Assembly: GCA_942493325.1 (NCBI GenBank)
Contig: OW818689.1
Coordinates: 6,014,001 to 6,078,000, forward strand
Source of the DNA: JAAFHB01 sp942493325
GTDB lineage: Bacteria; Bacteroidota; Bacteroidia; Bacteroidales; Prolixibacteraceae
DNA length: 64,000 nt
Direction: 5' to 3'
Shown: positions 55,347-63,918 of the stretch, piece after piece
Numbering within the stretch: the stretch's first letter is position 1
Layout of the letters: each line of letters starts with the position of its first letter
Notes under the pieces: model-generated
Databases searched by the model: none
The model's input: the letters and a program-made list of their open reading frames with translations, nothing else
What the model was told of the DNA's origin: nothing
Translations under genes and position numbers: made by a program

Positions 55347-56894
55347 CTATTTAAACTCAACCTTAAAAGTAACAACCTGCCAGTCTGGTAGTTTAAAAGG
55401 TTTGTTAATAACGAGGGCATCTGCTTCCTGTTTCCATGTCAGCTTCTCTTTGCTGCCCAGGAGTTTTACCGAAGCAATCGCTTTGTCGTTCAGTTTTGAA
55501 TTTTTCCCCAGCGAGGTGATGCTGATATTTCCTGTCGGTTTTCCCATGCAGAAAGCATAGATGGTTTCACCTTTAGTGGTGAAACGAATATCTGTATTTT
55601 CATAAGGTCTCACGTCCTTAACCCCTCCGAAGCGTCCTTTTTCCTGTTTTTTTTCGGTTGAAGGTCCTTCTCCGTAAATTTTCCAGGGACGTGTACCATA
55701 AATTCCTTCGCCATTGGCAGGAGTCCATTTGGCAATATCATCCAGAATGGTCAAAACATCCGGTTCAAGATCACCTTCGGGTGTTTGAACCACATTTAAC
55801 AGCAGATTTCCATTTTTACTCACGATGTCAATCAGCATCTGGATCACCTGTGTCCCCGACATATATTTCTGGCCCGTACGGTAATACCAATCACCGATTG
55901 AGGTGTCTGTCTGCCATGGGAAAGGACTGATGGAATCCATCGCTCCACGTTCAAGGTCCTGAACCCATCTTCCGTTTGAGGCGCGCAATTTGCTTGTATA
56001 AACTGCATTGAGCTTACCTTTGTTTTTGGCAATATCCTGGTTGTAATAATGTGCCAGCATGGTTCTGCCAATTTCTCCGAAAGGGAGTTCGCTGTCTGAA
56101 TAGAGTAAATCAGGGTGATAATTATCGATGAGTTCAGTGATGGAAGCTAACCAGTTTTTTTGATTTTCAGGATTCGTGGTGAGCCAGCCAAAATCATCGG
56201 CAGCAGTCTTTGGGTGATAAAGATCCTGAAATTCCGGATTAGCTCCGTCATAGGGTACTCCCGTCAGTGGACCGGTTTTATCTGCTCCGTGACTTGGCTG
56301 AAACCATGTGTAACTAGCTCCTAAATGTTCTGAAACGCCAAAACGTAAACCTTCTTTTTTTGCCGCTTTTTGCCATAATCCCACCACATCCTTCTTTGGA
56401 CCCATATTCACGCTGTTCCACTTATGAATTTTGGAATCCCAAAGGAAAAAATTGTCATGATGTGTAGCCATACTTACAAAATATCTGGCTCCCACCTTTT
56501 TATAGAGGGCCATCAATTGCTCAGGATCCCAGCGTTCAGCTTTCCATAAAGGAAGGATGTCCTTGTACCCGAATTTGGATGGGTGGCCATAATGCTCAAC
56601 ATGATATTGGTATTCCCTGCTTGACTTTCCGGTAGGTTGGTTTGTTTTGCGATCCAATATATCAGACTCATACATCTTTCGGGCATACCAGTCACCCTGA
56701 CGAGGAACGGCTTGCGGACCCCAGTGTGCCCAGATGCCGAACTTCGCGTCGCGAAACCATTCCGGGTATTTGTACTGTTGAAACGACTCCTCGGTCGGCT
56801 TAAATGTTTGTGCAGATAACTGATAACCTGGAAAAATGCAAAACGAAATGGCCGTAATTGCCAGGCAAATTAATTTAAATGTGTTCTTTTTCAT
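55347..56894 (-). CDS. Alpha-L-fucosidase (GH29), larger
   Basis: A 515-residue secreted enzyme that releases alpha-linked L-fucose from glycans. The signal runs to about residue 28 (LSAQ). The GH29 barrel starts at WFRDAKFGIWAHWGPQAVP. His pairs in MATHHDNFFLWDS and the likely nucleophile Asp in LLYSDSELPFGE fit the family, and GNLLLNVVQTPEGDLE is the end pattern. It forms a run with the smaller fucosidase gene upstream (39-base gap). Confidence 0.93.
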   Translation of the reverse strand: MKKNTFKLICLAITAISFCIFPGYQLSAQTFKPTEESFQQYKYPEWFRDAKFGIWAHWGPQAVPRQGDWYARKMYESDILDRKTNQPTGKSSREYQYHVEHYGHPSKFGYKDILPLWKAERWDPEQLMALYKKVGARYFVSMATHHDNFFLWDSKIHKWNSVNMGPKKDVVGLWQKAAKKEGLRFGVSEHLGASYTWFQPSHGADKTGPLTGVPYDGANPEFQDLYHPKTAADDFGWLTTNPENQKNWLASITELIDNYHPDLLYSDSELPFGEIGRTMLAHYYNQDIAKNKGKLNAVYTSKLRASNGRWVQDLERGAMDSISPFPWQTDTSIGDWYYRTGQKYMSGTQVIQMLIDIVSKNGNLLLNVVQTPEGDLEPDVLTILDDIAKWTPANGEGIYGTRPWKIYGEGPSTEKKQEKGRFGGVKDVRPYENTDIRFTTKGETIYAFCMGKPTGNISITSLGKNSKLNDKAIASVKLLGSKEKLTWKQEADALVINKPFKLPDWQVVTFKVEFK

Positions 56895-56933
56895 ACTGAA
56901 TGAAGTTTTTGGTTTTATAGTCGATTTGATACT

Positions 56934-58337
56934 TTATTTTGTCAGTTCAATATTTGTATCCGGGCTTTTCATCTGAATAATTTGTTCCAGCGGCCTGTCA
57001 AATTCGAGTTTGGCTACCAGTACCGTATTGGACATCTCATTTACCGGCAGATTGCGTAAACGAAGATAGGGCTGCTGCGTGGCATGGTCACTGGGACATA
57101 AATTTACCGCACAGTCAATTGGTTTTCCGGTATTCAGCAGGGTGGCTTTTTTCGGTAATACATTGATTGGTTTAAGCTTAAAGCCATTTCCTACTGTTGC
57201 TTTATTGAGATGAACATATAGGGTTTTGTCACGTTTGGTAACAAGAACACCGGGCAAACTTAATACTTCTGAATCTGTCCGGACTTGTTGAAACGATTGG
57301 TCAACCGATTTTTTCCACGCTCCAATCCTCTTCAAAATGGCTGCTGCTTCCGGTGGAATTAATCCTTCGCCGGTAGGACCTACATTCAGTAAATAATTAC
57401 CGTCGCGGGCGAGATAGCGGTCGATACTGCTGATCAGGTGACGGTCGGTATAATAATCTTCATCTTTTTTATATCCCCAGCTTTCCATACCAACCGACTG
57501 GCAGGCTTCGACCGGCTTATCAAATCCTTTGGCTTCAACTGCAGGATTATCATAATCGCGTTCCGGTGTTCCGAAATCACCATCATCAAATCCACGGTTA
57601 TTGATTACTGCTTTTGGCTGAAGCTTTCGGATCATCGCATTTATGGATGGATCTTTGAAAACAGGGACATTCATATCCCACCAAAATCCATGGATTTCGC
57701 CGTAATTTGTGCATAGTTCGCGAACCTGTTCCTTCAGAAAAACCATGTATTTATCCCAGTCGGGTGAATCGTTGGGTTGGGGAAGAAGTTCATGGTGCCG
57801 GCCCTGGTTCGGATAACTGGGTTGGTTCCAGTCGGCTATCGAGTAATACAGGCTGAGCGGTACCTTGCGTTTATGGCAGGCATCCGACAACATTCCGATC
57901 ACATCCTGTTTGTAGGGTGTGTTCATCGTGTTAAAACTGGTTTGTTGGGTATCCCACAAACAAAAACCATCGTGGTGTTTAGTGGTGATTGTGATGTATT
58001 TCATTCCGGCTTCTTCCATTAAATCGAGCCACTGTTCCGGATTAAATTTTTTCGGGTTCCACTGTTGCGCCAATTTCACATATTCTTCCCTTGGTACCCT
58101 GCCGCGCCATTGATGTTGCTCGTGCCATCCGGGAATGGAGTATAATCCCCAATGCACGAACATTCCATATCGTTGCTCAAAAAACCAGTCCCTGCCGTCG
58201 CCAAAACGGGGAATCCCGGAAGGTTGCTGATCGGCTGGCTGGTATTCGCCGGAAACAGGATTGGCTCCTGTCCACCCGGTAAGTAAGGGTGTTGCAGCTA
58301 ATACTGCTGTTGATTTTAAAAGATCTCTGCGTTTCAT
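56934..58337 (-). CDS. Alpha-L-fucosidase (GH29), smaller
   Basis: A 467-residue enzyme with a signal-type N-terminus (MKRRDLLKSTAVLAATPLLT, Tat-like RR). The GH29 core shows QRYGMFVHWGLYSIPGWHEQ and ITTKHHDGFCLWDTQQTS. HGFWWDMNVPVF holds the expected nucleophile Asp and GNYLLNVGPTGEGLIP closes the core. It probably differs from its neighbour in the linkage it prefers, since the two share only the family pattern. Confidence 0.93.
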   Translation of the reverse strand: MKRRDLLKSTAVLAATPLLTGWTGANPVSGEYQPADQQPSGIPRFGDGRDWFFEQRYGMFVHWGLYSIPGWHEQHQWRGRVPREEYVKLAQQWNPKKFNPEQWLDLMEEAGMKYITITTKHHDGFCLWDTQQTSFNTMNTPYKQDVIGMLSDACHKRKVPLSLYYSIADWNQPSYPNQGRHHELLPQPNDSPDWDKYMVFLKEQVRELCTNYGEIHGFWWDMNVPVFKDPSINAMIRKLQPKAVINNRGFDDGDFGTPERDYDNPAVEAKGFDKPVEACQSVGMESWGYKKDEDYYTDRHLISSIDRYLARDGNYLLNVGPTGEGLIPPEAAAILKRIGAWKKSVDQSFQQVRTDSEVLSLPGVLVTKRDKTLYVHLNKATVGNGFKLKPINVLPKKATLLNTGKPIDCAVNLCPSDHATQQPYLRLRNLPVNEMSNTVLVAKLEFDRPLEQIIQMKSPDTNIELTK

Positions 58338-58378
58338 TTGTTATTATTGAGTTTATTATTGAGAACTTTAGTCGATGA

Positions 58379-58412
58379 GCTTCTGGCTTCTGGCAACCGG
58401 CTTCTGGCGAGT
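58379..58412. repeat. TGGCRAC-type repeat, forward
   Basis: Short run of TTCTGGCTTCTGGCAACCGG-type units just upstream of the smaller fucosidase gene, paired with an inverted copy at 58528-58561. Confidence 0.75.
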
Positions 58413-58527
58413 GCTTCAATCAAAATGGTATTGTCAATCAGAAATTCAATGTTGAGAATAATCTTCCATTTAATGATCGTATTAAATTTTAGATTCTTGT
58501 AACTCATCGTTAAGCAGAACTACATAT

Positions 58528-58561
58528 CGCCAGTCGCTAGTTGCCAGTTGCCAGCTGTCAG
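58528..58561. repeat. TGGCRAC-type repeat, inverted
   Basis: CGCCAGTCGCTAGTTGCCAG-type units, the reverse orientation of the run at 58379-58412, with about 115 bases between them. It ends 16 bases before the stop of the alcohol dehydrogenase gene. Confidence 0.75.
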
Positions 58562-58576
58562 TTTTACAATTAATGC

Positions 58577-59593
58577 TTAGAATTGAACAAGTATTTTCAT
58601 TATTTTACCCGGATTGGCAGCCCAGGCCGCAAAGGCACCAGCCGCAGCATCGGGTTGAACAATAAAGGTAATCATTTCATCGAGTGGAAAGGAACCTTGT
58701 TTCAGATAATTAATTACCGCTTCGAAATCGGAAGGAGTTGCATTGCGCGAACCAAGGATATCAATCTCTTTCTGAACCCAAAGTTTGGTGGCAAAGCTGA
58801 TCTCATTTTTGGCGTACCCAATACACACTATCCTGGCAGCAAAAGCAGCCTCTTCAAGAGCAGACTGGTATGTGAAAGGATTTCCGGCTGCTTCGATAAT
58901 AACATCAGGACCATGTCCCCCTGTTATCTGTTGCAATGCTTCGTGCAAGTTGGTGGTCTTTGAATTGATGCAATATCTGGCGCCGATCTTCTTTGCAAGT
59001 TCGAGCTTCTGATCATCTATATCAACAGCAATCACTGTTGCACCCCGTAATGCAGCCCTGATAATTGCCCCTGAACCAATCATTCCGCAACCGAAAATCA
59101 TCACTATGTCAATATCGGTTACCCGTCCGCGATCTACTGCATGGAACCCCACTGTCAGAGGTTCTACCATCGCGAGTTCTTTTGCTGAAAGCTGGTCATC
59201 GCAGATGAGTTTCTGCCAGGGAACGGTCATGAATTCCTGCATCGCACCATCCCGCTGAACACCTAAGGTCTGGTTGTAGCGACAGGCATTGTACCGGCCT
59301 TTCCGGCACGATGAACATTGTCCGCAATTGGTATACGGAACAACGGTAACTAATTGACCGGGTATGAATTTTTCGGGGACATCCTTACCAATTGCTGCAA
59401 TTACTGCCGAAATTTCGTGACCCGGAACACGGGGAAATTCTACCATTGTATTTTTCCCAAGAAAAGTGTTGAGATCAGAACCGCAAAAGCCAACATAGTT
59501 GATTTTTATCAGCACTTCTCCGTCGCCTGCAACAGGAACCGGCCGATCGGCGATTTGTATTTCCCCGGGAGTAATTATTTGAATTGCTTTCAT
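58577..59593 (-). CDS. Zinc-dependent medium-chain alcohol dehydrogenase
   Basis: A 338-residue MDR-family sugar/polyol dehydrogenase. The catalytic zinc site shows YVGFCGSDLNTFLG and GHEISAVIA. The structural zinc site is CGQCSSCRKGRYNAC and the NAD fold is MIFGCGMIGSGAII. Its place between fucosidases and fuconolactonase suggests a step in L-fucose breakdown, perhaps oxidation of a later 3-deoxy keto acid or an alternative sugar. The true substrate is inferred only. Confidence 0.85.
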   Translation of the reverse strand: MKAIQIITPGEIQIADRPVPVAGDGEVLIKINYVGFCGSDLNTFLGKNTMVEFPRVPGHEISAVIAAIGKDVPEKFIPGQLVTVVPYTNCGQCSSCRKGRYNACRYNQTLGVQRDGAMQEFMTVPWQKLICDDQLSAKELAMVEPLTVGFHAVDRGRVTDIDIVMIFGCGMIGSGAIIRAALRGATVIAVDIDDQKLELAKKIGARYCINSKTTNLHEALQQITGGHGPDVIIEAAGNPFTYQSALEEAAFAARIVCIGYAKNEISFATKLWVQKEIDILGSRNATPSDFEAVINYLKQGSFPLDEMITFIVQPDAAAGAFAAWAANPGKIMKILVQF

Positions 59594-59740
59594 TGTCTTT
59601 TTATTTTTATGTTTTCATTTTTACCGCAACTTGCAGTTAACTTCCGGCTATTGGCAAAATATTCGTAATTTTAAATCACTGGTGTTCGGTAAAATTTAAC
59701 TAAACGTCGTAATGTAAATATTATTAAGATTTTACATTTA

Positions 59741-59895
59741 TATAGCCACTACGTGGCTTCATTTGACATTTCCATTTAATTCTACAAAGATTGAGCTGCT
59801 ACGCAGCATTCTTTTCTGCGACGTAGTTGCTATATCTTTGTAGATAAGTGTATTAAAACTCTTAAAGCAACGTAGTTGCGACATCTTCATCGTTT
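59741..59895. repeat. Palindromic element with CTACGTNGC cores
   Basis: In the 334-base gap before the fuconolactonase gene a large imperfect palindrome covers 59781-59844. Its ends TCTACAAAGAT and ATCTTTGTAGA pair perfectly, with inner CTGCTACGCAGC and CTGCGACGTAGTTG arms. A small palindrome AGCCAC-TAC-GTGGCT is at 59744-59758 and another ACGTAGTTGCG stretch follows at 59870-59880. No gene reads through it. Confidence 0.6.
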
Positions 59896-59927
59896 TCAGT
59901 TTTAACCGGACAGTAGTAATTTAAAAT

Positions 59928-60755
59928 TCATAATTGGTATATCCGTACCGCATTTTCACCCATTATTTTGCCACTCTCTGAATCAGAAAGTGAAGAAATT
60001 GTTTCCTGAACCAGGTTCAGCCAGTTACTATAGGTAGTGGCGACAAGGCAAACGGGCCAGTCAGAACCAAAGAGCAGCCTGTCGGGACCAAAAGCTTCGA
60101 GCACCACTTCGAAATAGGGTTGTAATTGCAAAGGTGTCCACTTATGAAAATCGGCTTCGGTGACCATTCCTGAAATTTTGCAGTTAACGTTTGGCCGTTT
60201 GGCAAGTTCCCGGATATTTTCTTTCCATGGCGATAGTTCATTCATTCCGATCAGAGGTTTGGCAATATGATCGAGCACAAAAATCTGGTCGGGATGCTGA
60301 TCGACGAACCGGATGGTATTTGGCAACTGCCGTTCAACAATCAGGAGGTCATAAACCAGTGAATATTTTCTCAGTAATGATATTCCATAATTAAAGTCTT
60401 TTCGCAAAATAAACGCAGGGTCCGGTTCTCCCTGTACCACATGCCGGAGTCCTTTGAGCAATTTTTCACCTGAATATTTATGGAGATAGTCTTCAATATC
60501 GTCCTGTATTAAAGGAAGCCAGCCTACTACGCCCTTCATAAATTTATTTTGACGGGCCATACTGATGAGCCAGTTGGTTTCATCGGTTGATTGACGTGCC
60601 TGGACCGAAATAACTCCCCCGACACCGGCTTCTGCTATAGTCTGAGCCAGCTTTTCAGGAAGATAATCGTTCCGGATGAGATTCATGGAATCATCAATCC
60701 AGTCGTATTCAACAGGATTGTATTGCCAGTAATGATGATGTGAATCGATGATCAT
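59928..60755 (-). CDS. L-fuconolactonase (amidohydrolase family 2)
   Basis: A metal-dependent TIM-barrel hydrolase of about 275 residues in the COG3618 group, which opens sugar lactones such as L-fuconolactone. The start MIIDSHHHYWQYNP holds the HxH motif. The ATG at 60755 is preferred because the upstream gene stops at 60757. Later marks are VLDHIAKP and LLFGSDWPVCLV. It is tightly linked to the aldo/keto reductase gene, so the lactone formed by that enzyme would be hydrolysed to L-fuconate. Confidence 0.88.
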   Translation of the reverse strand: MIIDSHHHYWQYNPVEYDWIDDSMNLIRNDYLPEKLAQTIAEAGVGGVISVQARQSTDETNWLISMARQNKFMKGVVGWLPLIQDDIEDYLHKYSGEKLLKGLRHVVQGEPDPAFILRKDFNYGISLLRKYSLVYDLLIVERQLPNTIRFVDQHPDQIFVLDHIAKPLIGMNELSPWKENIRELAKRPNVNCKISGMVTEADFHKWTPLQLQPYFEVVLEAFGPDRLLFGSDWPVCLVATTYSNWLNLVQETISSLSDSESGKIMGENAVRIYQL

Positions 60756-60756
60756 T

Positions 60757-61809
60757 TTACAGGTATTTAAAATGTTCGCCAATTATTTTTTGTTCTTTCA
60801 ACTCTTTCCAGAATTTGTCAGGTAATTCTTTCGCAAGTACTTCCACATTACGACGAATCCTCGCTGGTTTGCTGGGATTGAGTGCGACAGCGGTGATCTG
60901 TGGCATTGCCAGTGCAAACTTCAGACAGGCATCACCGGGGGAAACGCTGTATTTTTGGCATATTGTAAAAAATGCCTCGCGCCAGGCAAGTAATTTCTGA
61001 TCCTCCCCGGACATCGGATCTATCTTTCGGTAATCGAAATAATCACCCCCGGTGAGGAAACCGGCATTAAAGATGGCTGAATTAATGATTCCGACACCAT
61101 CACCATCCAGCTTTTCAATAAACCCAATAATTTCAGCCGGATGATGGTAGATGGTCAGTTTATTAGCAAACATCACCCAATCAAATTTTACGTGATCATA
61201 GAGCTCTTTGATAATCAGCCAGTCTTTGGCCCCGATGCCAACTGCTTTTACTTCACCTTTTTCCTTCAGTTCAAAAAGAGCCTTATAAGCATCCAGGATA
61301 TCGTTGAACCGCTTTAACCGGTCATCGGCATTTGTGGCGGCGAAAAGGTACTCATCCGGGTCATGGACAGAAACCACCTGTGGTCTGTAGTAGCCGCCAA
61401 GCAATTCACAACCCTGTTCCCAGCATTCGAGTATTCCCTGGTAACTGATTTTTTGTACCGCATCGTATTTCAGGTTTACCCAGGCTCCGGGTTCAAAAGT
61501 TGGTTCATCTGTAGTCAAAGGTGTCCTGAACCATCCTAATTTATTACTGATAATAATGTTGTCCTTTTCGATCCCCAGCTCCTTCAGACCGGCACCAATA
61601 ACTTCGAGCGCGAGTCCGGCGCCATATTTCCCCGCACAATCGATCATTGGGGTAGTCTCTGATACCTCAAACCATTGCTGCATAATCTGAAGTTTTACAT
61701 CCCAGGGTAATTCCTGGTAGAGATTTCCCATAAAACTGGTTCCGTATATGATCGGTGGAACAGTAAGGCCGGTATTGCCTAACTTCCTTAAACTGGTTGT
61801 TTTTTGCAT
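60757..61809 (-). CDS. Aldo/keto reductase, probable L-fucose dehydrogenase
   Basis: A 350-residue aldo/keto reductase close to the D-threo-aldose 1-dehydrogenase / L-fucose dehydrogenase group. It oxidises L-fucose at C1 to the lactone. The start TSLRKLGNTGLTVPPIIYGT is typical, the catalytic Asp-Tyr pair is in MIDCAGKYGAG, and the GIGAKDWLIIKELYDHV and IINSAIFNAGFLTGGDYFDY regions follow the family. It starts the fucose run and is followed at once by the fuconolactonase. Confidence 0.85.
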   Translation of the reverse strand: MQKTTSLRKLGNTGLTVPPIIYGTSFMGNLYQELPWDVKLQIMQQWFEVSETTPMIDCAGKYGAGLALEVIGAGLKELGIEKDNIIISNKLGWFRTPLTTDEPTFEPGAWVNLKYDAVQKISYQGILECWEQGCELLGGYYRPQVVSVHDPDEYLFAATNADDRLKRFNDILDAYKALFELKEKGEVKAVGIGAKDWLIIKELYDHVKFDWVMFANKLTIYHHPAEIIGFIEKLDGDGVGIINSAIFNAGFLTGGDYFDYRKIDPMSGEDQKLLAWREAFFTICQKYSVSPGDACLKFALAMPQITAVALNPSKPARIRRNVEVLAKELPDKFWKELKEQKIIGEHFKYL

Positions 61810-61929
61810 CTTCTCGGAAATGAATATATTTTCTGAAGTTCAAATATAACCAATGTTAACTTCCGGATGTTATGGTTTGGAAGCACAAGAATCCGCAAAG
61901 GTTAACGCAAAGCATTGCGGAAGAAAAAA

Positions 61930-61943
61930 ATGTTGTAAAACAT
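61930..61943. promoter_or_regulatory. Possible LacI-type operator
   Basis: The palindrome ATGTTGTAAAACAT (five-bp arms, four-base centre) lies between the divergent aldo/keto reductase and LacI genes. It is a candidate binding site for the regulator, with no further copy found. Confidence 0.25.
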
Positions 61944-62076
61944 GTAATCTGAACCTTAACCCTTCATGCCAAATCCATTTTCATCACAAAATTATGTGAT
62001 GCAGCTAAAGAATAACTATTTATTGATTAATTTCGGAATGATTTTAAGAACTACCCACCATTAGTTTTATACATTC

Positions 62077-63093
62077 ATGGTCAAACGCAGGATATCACTT
62101 AAGGATATAGCACTGGAGCTCGGAGTTTCGATTTCCACAGTTTCAAGGGGTCTGAGGGACCACCCCGACATCAGTAAAGAGATGATTACCAGGATAAAGA
62201 ATTTGGCAGGATTACGTCATTATTCGCCCAATCCCATGGCCATGGGATTGTTAAAACAAAAAACCGGGATGATTGGTGTGCTGGTACCTGACCTGGTGAC
62301 CCATTTTTTCTCTTCTGTAATTTCCGGGATTGAAGAGGTGGCAAAAGAGCGGGGATATTTTGTAATTATTTCCTCTTCGTTTGAATCGTATCAGAAGGAA
62401 AAGGAGAATATCGCGAACCTGATGAAGGCCCGGGTTGAAGGATTTATTGTTTGTCTTTCGCAGGAAACCACCGATTATTCCCATTTCGGCCCGATCGTGG
62501 AATCAGAGATTCCGCTCGTGTTTTTCGACAGGGTTTGTCTTAAGGATAAAGTTCCCACGGTGACTGCGGATAGTTTTGAAGCGGCACGTGGAATAACTAC
62601 CCATTTTTATGAAAATGGGGCGCGCCGCATCGCCTATATTTCAGGTCCGGAGCATCTGAATATTTCAGACGAAAGAAAGCGTGGGTATTTACAGGGATTA
62701 TCGGATTGCGGACTTGAGTTTCAACATGAATACCTCGAACAATGCGACATGAGTACCGCGTCGGCTGCACAGGCTACACGACGGCTATTAACGCTTCCTG
62801 TTCCCCCTGATGCGATCTTCGGAATAAATGATACTGTTGTTTTTTCTGCCATGAAGGAGATCAAAGGATTCGGGATGAATGTTCCGGATGATATCCTGCT
62901 TGTTGGTTTTACGGATGAGTTTCATGCCACCGTCGTGGAACCGACGTTGACTTCAGTAACTCATCCTACAAACGAAATTGGAAAAGTGGCAGCACGGCTT
63001 TTCTTTGAACTGACCGAAAACATGAATCTACCCCCCAGATCTGTTGAATTAAAAACCTCTCTTGTCGTACGGGAATCATCGGTGAGGAGGTGA
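62077..63093 (+). CDS. LacI-family transcriptional regulator
   Basis: A 338-residue regulator with an N-terminal LacI helix-turn-helix (ISLKDIALELGVSISTVSRG) and a periplasmic-binding-protein-like sugar domain (GMIGVLVPDLVTHFFSSVIS, PDAIFGINDTVVFSAM, FTDEFHATVVEPTLTSV). It is divergent from the fucose oxidation genes. It therefore most likely represses them until a fucose-related sugar binds, although the ligand is inferred. Confidence 0.93.
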   Translation: MVKRRISLKDIALELGVSISTVSRGLRDHPDISKEMITRIKNLAGLRHYSPNPMAMGLLKQKTGMIGVLVPDLVTHFFSSVISGIEEVAKERGYFVIISSSFESYQKEKENIANLMKARVEGFIVCLSQETTDYSHFGPIVESEIPLVFFDRVCLKDKVPTVTADSFEAARGITTHFYENGARRIAYISGPEHLNISDERKRGYLQGLSDCGLEFQHEYLEQCDMSTASAAQATRRLLTLPVPPDAIFGINDTVVFSAMKEIKGFGMNVPDDILLVGFTDEFHATVVEPTLTSVTHPTNEIGKVAARLFFELTENMNLPPRSVELKTSLVVRESSVRR

Positions 63094-63280
63094 GGAAGAA
63101 ATGGCGAGGGTGCGAATGGGAGAAAATGAGAGGATGAAATAATTAGTCAATTCGACGATTTGCCAATTCGGATATATTTACTGAAAATCCGTCAGCTTAC
63201 AGATTAATAAAAGATGAGAAAATGAGAAAATTTGCCAATTTGCCAATGTGCTAATGTGTCAAGGGGAAGATGAGAGTAAT

Positions 63281-63360
63281 AGTGACCGGGTGACTTTTTA
63301 AGGAAAAGAATAGAGTCCCGTTAGTTTTGTTCAATTTTGAATCGCAGTCACCCGGTCACT
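63281..63360. repeat. Inverted repeat with 15-bp arms
   Basis: Perfect arms AGTGACCGGGTGACT (63281-63295) and AGTCACCCGGTCACT (63346-63360) enclose 50 bases. The arm has the same AGTGA-N5-TGACT frame as the hairpins at 54.2 kb and 55.3 kb. Confidence 0.8.
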
Positions 63361-63850
63361 TCTGAATAAGTATACAAAAATCCAGACGAGTCAATTTGAA
63401 CCTTGCCAACATAACCTTATTTCCTTTTTTTAAATGCTTCAAAATGTCACTCAAAGACCGCAAAGAGCGCAAAGGAAAATCGGTAACGAATTCGTGTAAT
63501 TCCCCGATTTTCGGGGCAGGCTGTTTTAATTCAAGTAATTCGTAATTCAGCAACGCCTAAACTTTGTACGATTTCTCGTTATCCCGGAGGGATTAAATAT
63601 TAATGACCCCAGGTAAGCGTTCCGGATTCTATATAATATTAAAAGCTCTCTGACATTATTCGGAATCGCGCCACCCGGGGTTAGGACGAACAATAACAGT
63701 GCGGCGCAACTACCCCCATAATTTAAAATTGAACCTACCATGCGCCGCAATTTGCAGGATCGATCGGGAGAAAGGGATTTAGGCGAGTAGGCGAAAGGGC
63801 GAGTAGGCGAAAGTGCGAAGTTGAGAAACTGAGAAAATGAGCAAATACAA

Positions 63851-63887
63851 AAAGAGGCCGTCTCAATTTTCATGAGACGGCCTCTTT
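63851..63887 (-). terminator. Intrinsic terminator of the next gene
   Basis: A perfect 15-bp stem (AAAGAGGCCGTCTCA with its complement, seven-base loop) is followed on the minus strand by a T-run. It lies 31 bases past the stop of the minus-strand gene at 63919. Confidence 0.85.
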
Positions 63888-63918
63888 GTACAGGTGTTAC
63901 GGGTGGCGCAATTCTTTA

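Larger units (their letters stand above)
63094..63918. other. Repeat-dense intergenic region without a gene
   Basis: No convincing gene in about 820 bases. It holds a short run of TTTGCCAATTTGCCAATGTG-type units (63229-63258) and a 15-bp hairpin pair (63281-63360). A GCAAAGAGCGCAAAG repeat lies near 63454-63472. Next comes a TGCGGCGCA/TGCGCCGCA inverted pair (63700-63708 and 63741-63749). A GGCGAAAGGGCGA-type array is at 63781-63820 and a terminator at 63851-63887. Confidence 0.6.

Noticed and set aside
58413..58527. Possible four-helix-bundle relic between the inverted TGGCRAC arrays
   Set aside because: Only broken short runs such as LLNDELQESK could be read, in more than one frame, without a firm match.
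63547..63873. A 108-codon minus-strand frame in the last gap
   Set aside because: It runs through several repeat families and shows no conserved protein pattern.
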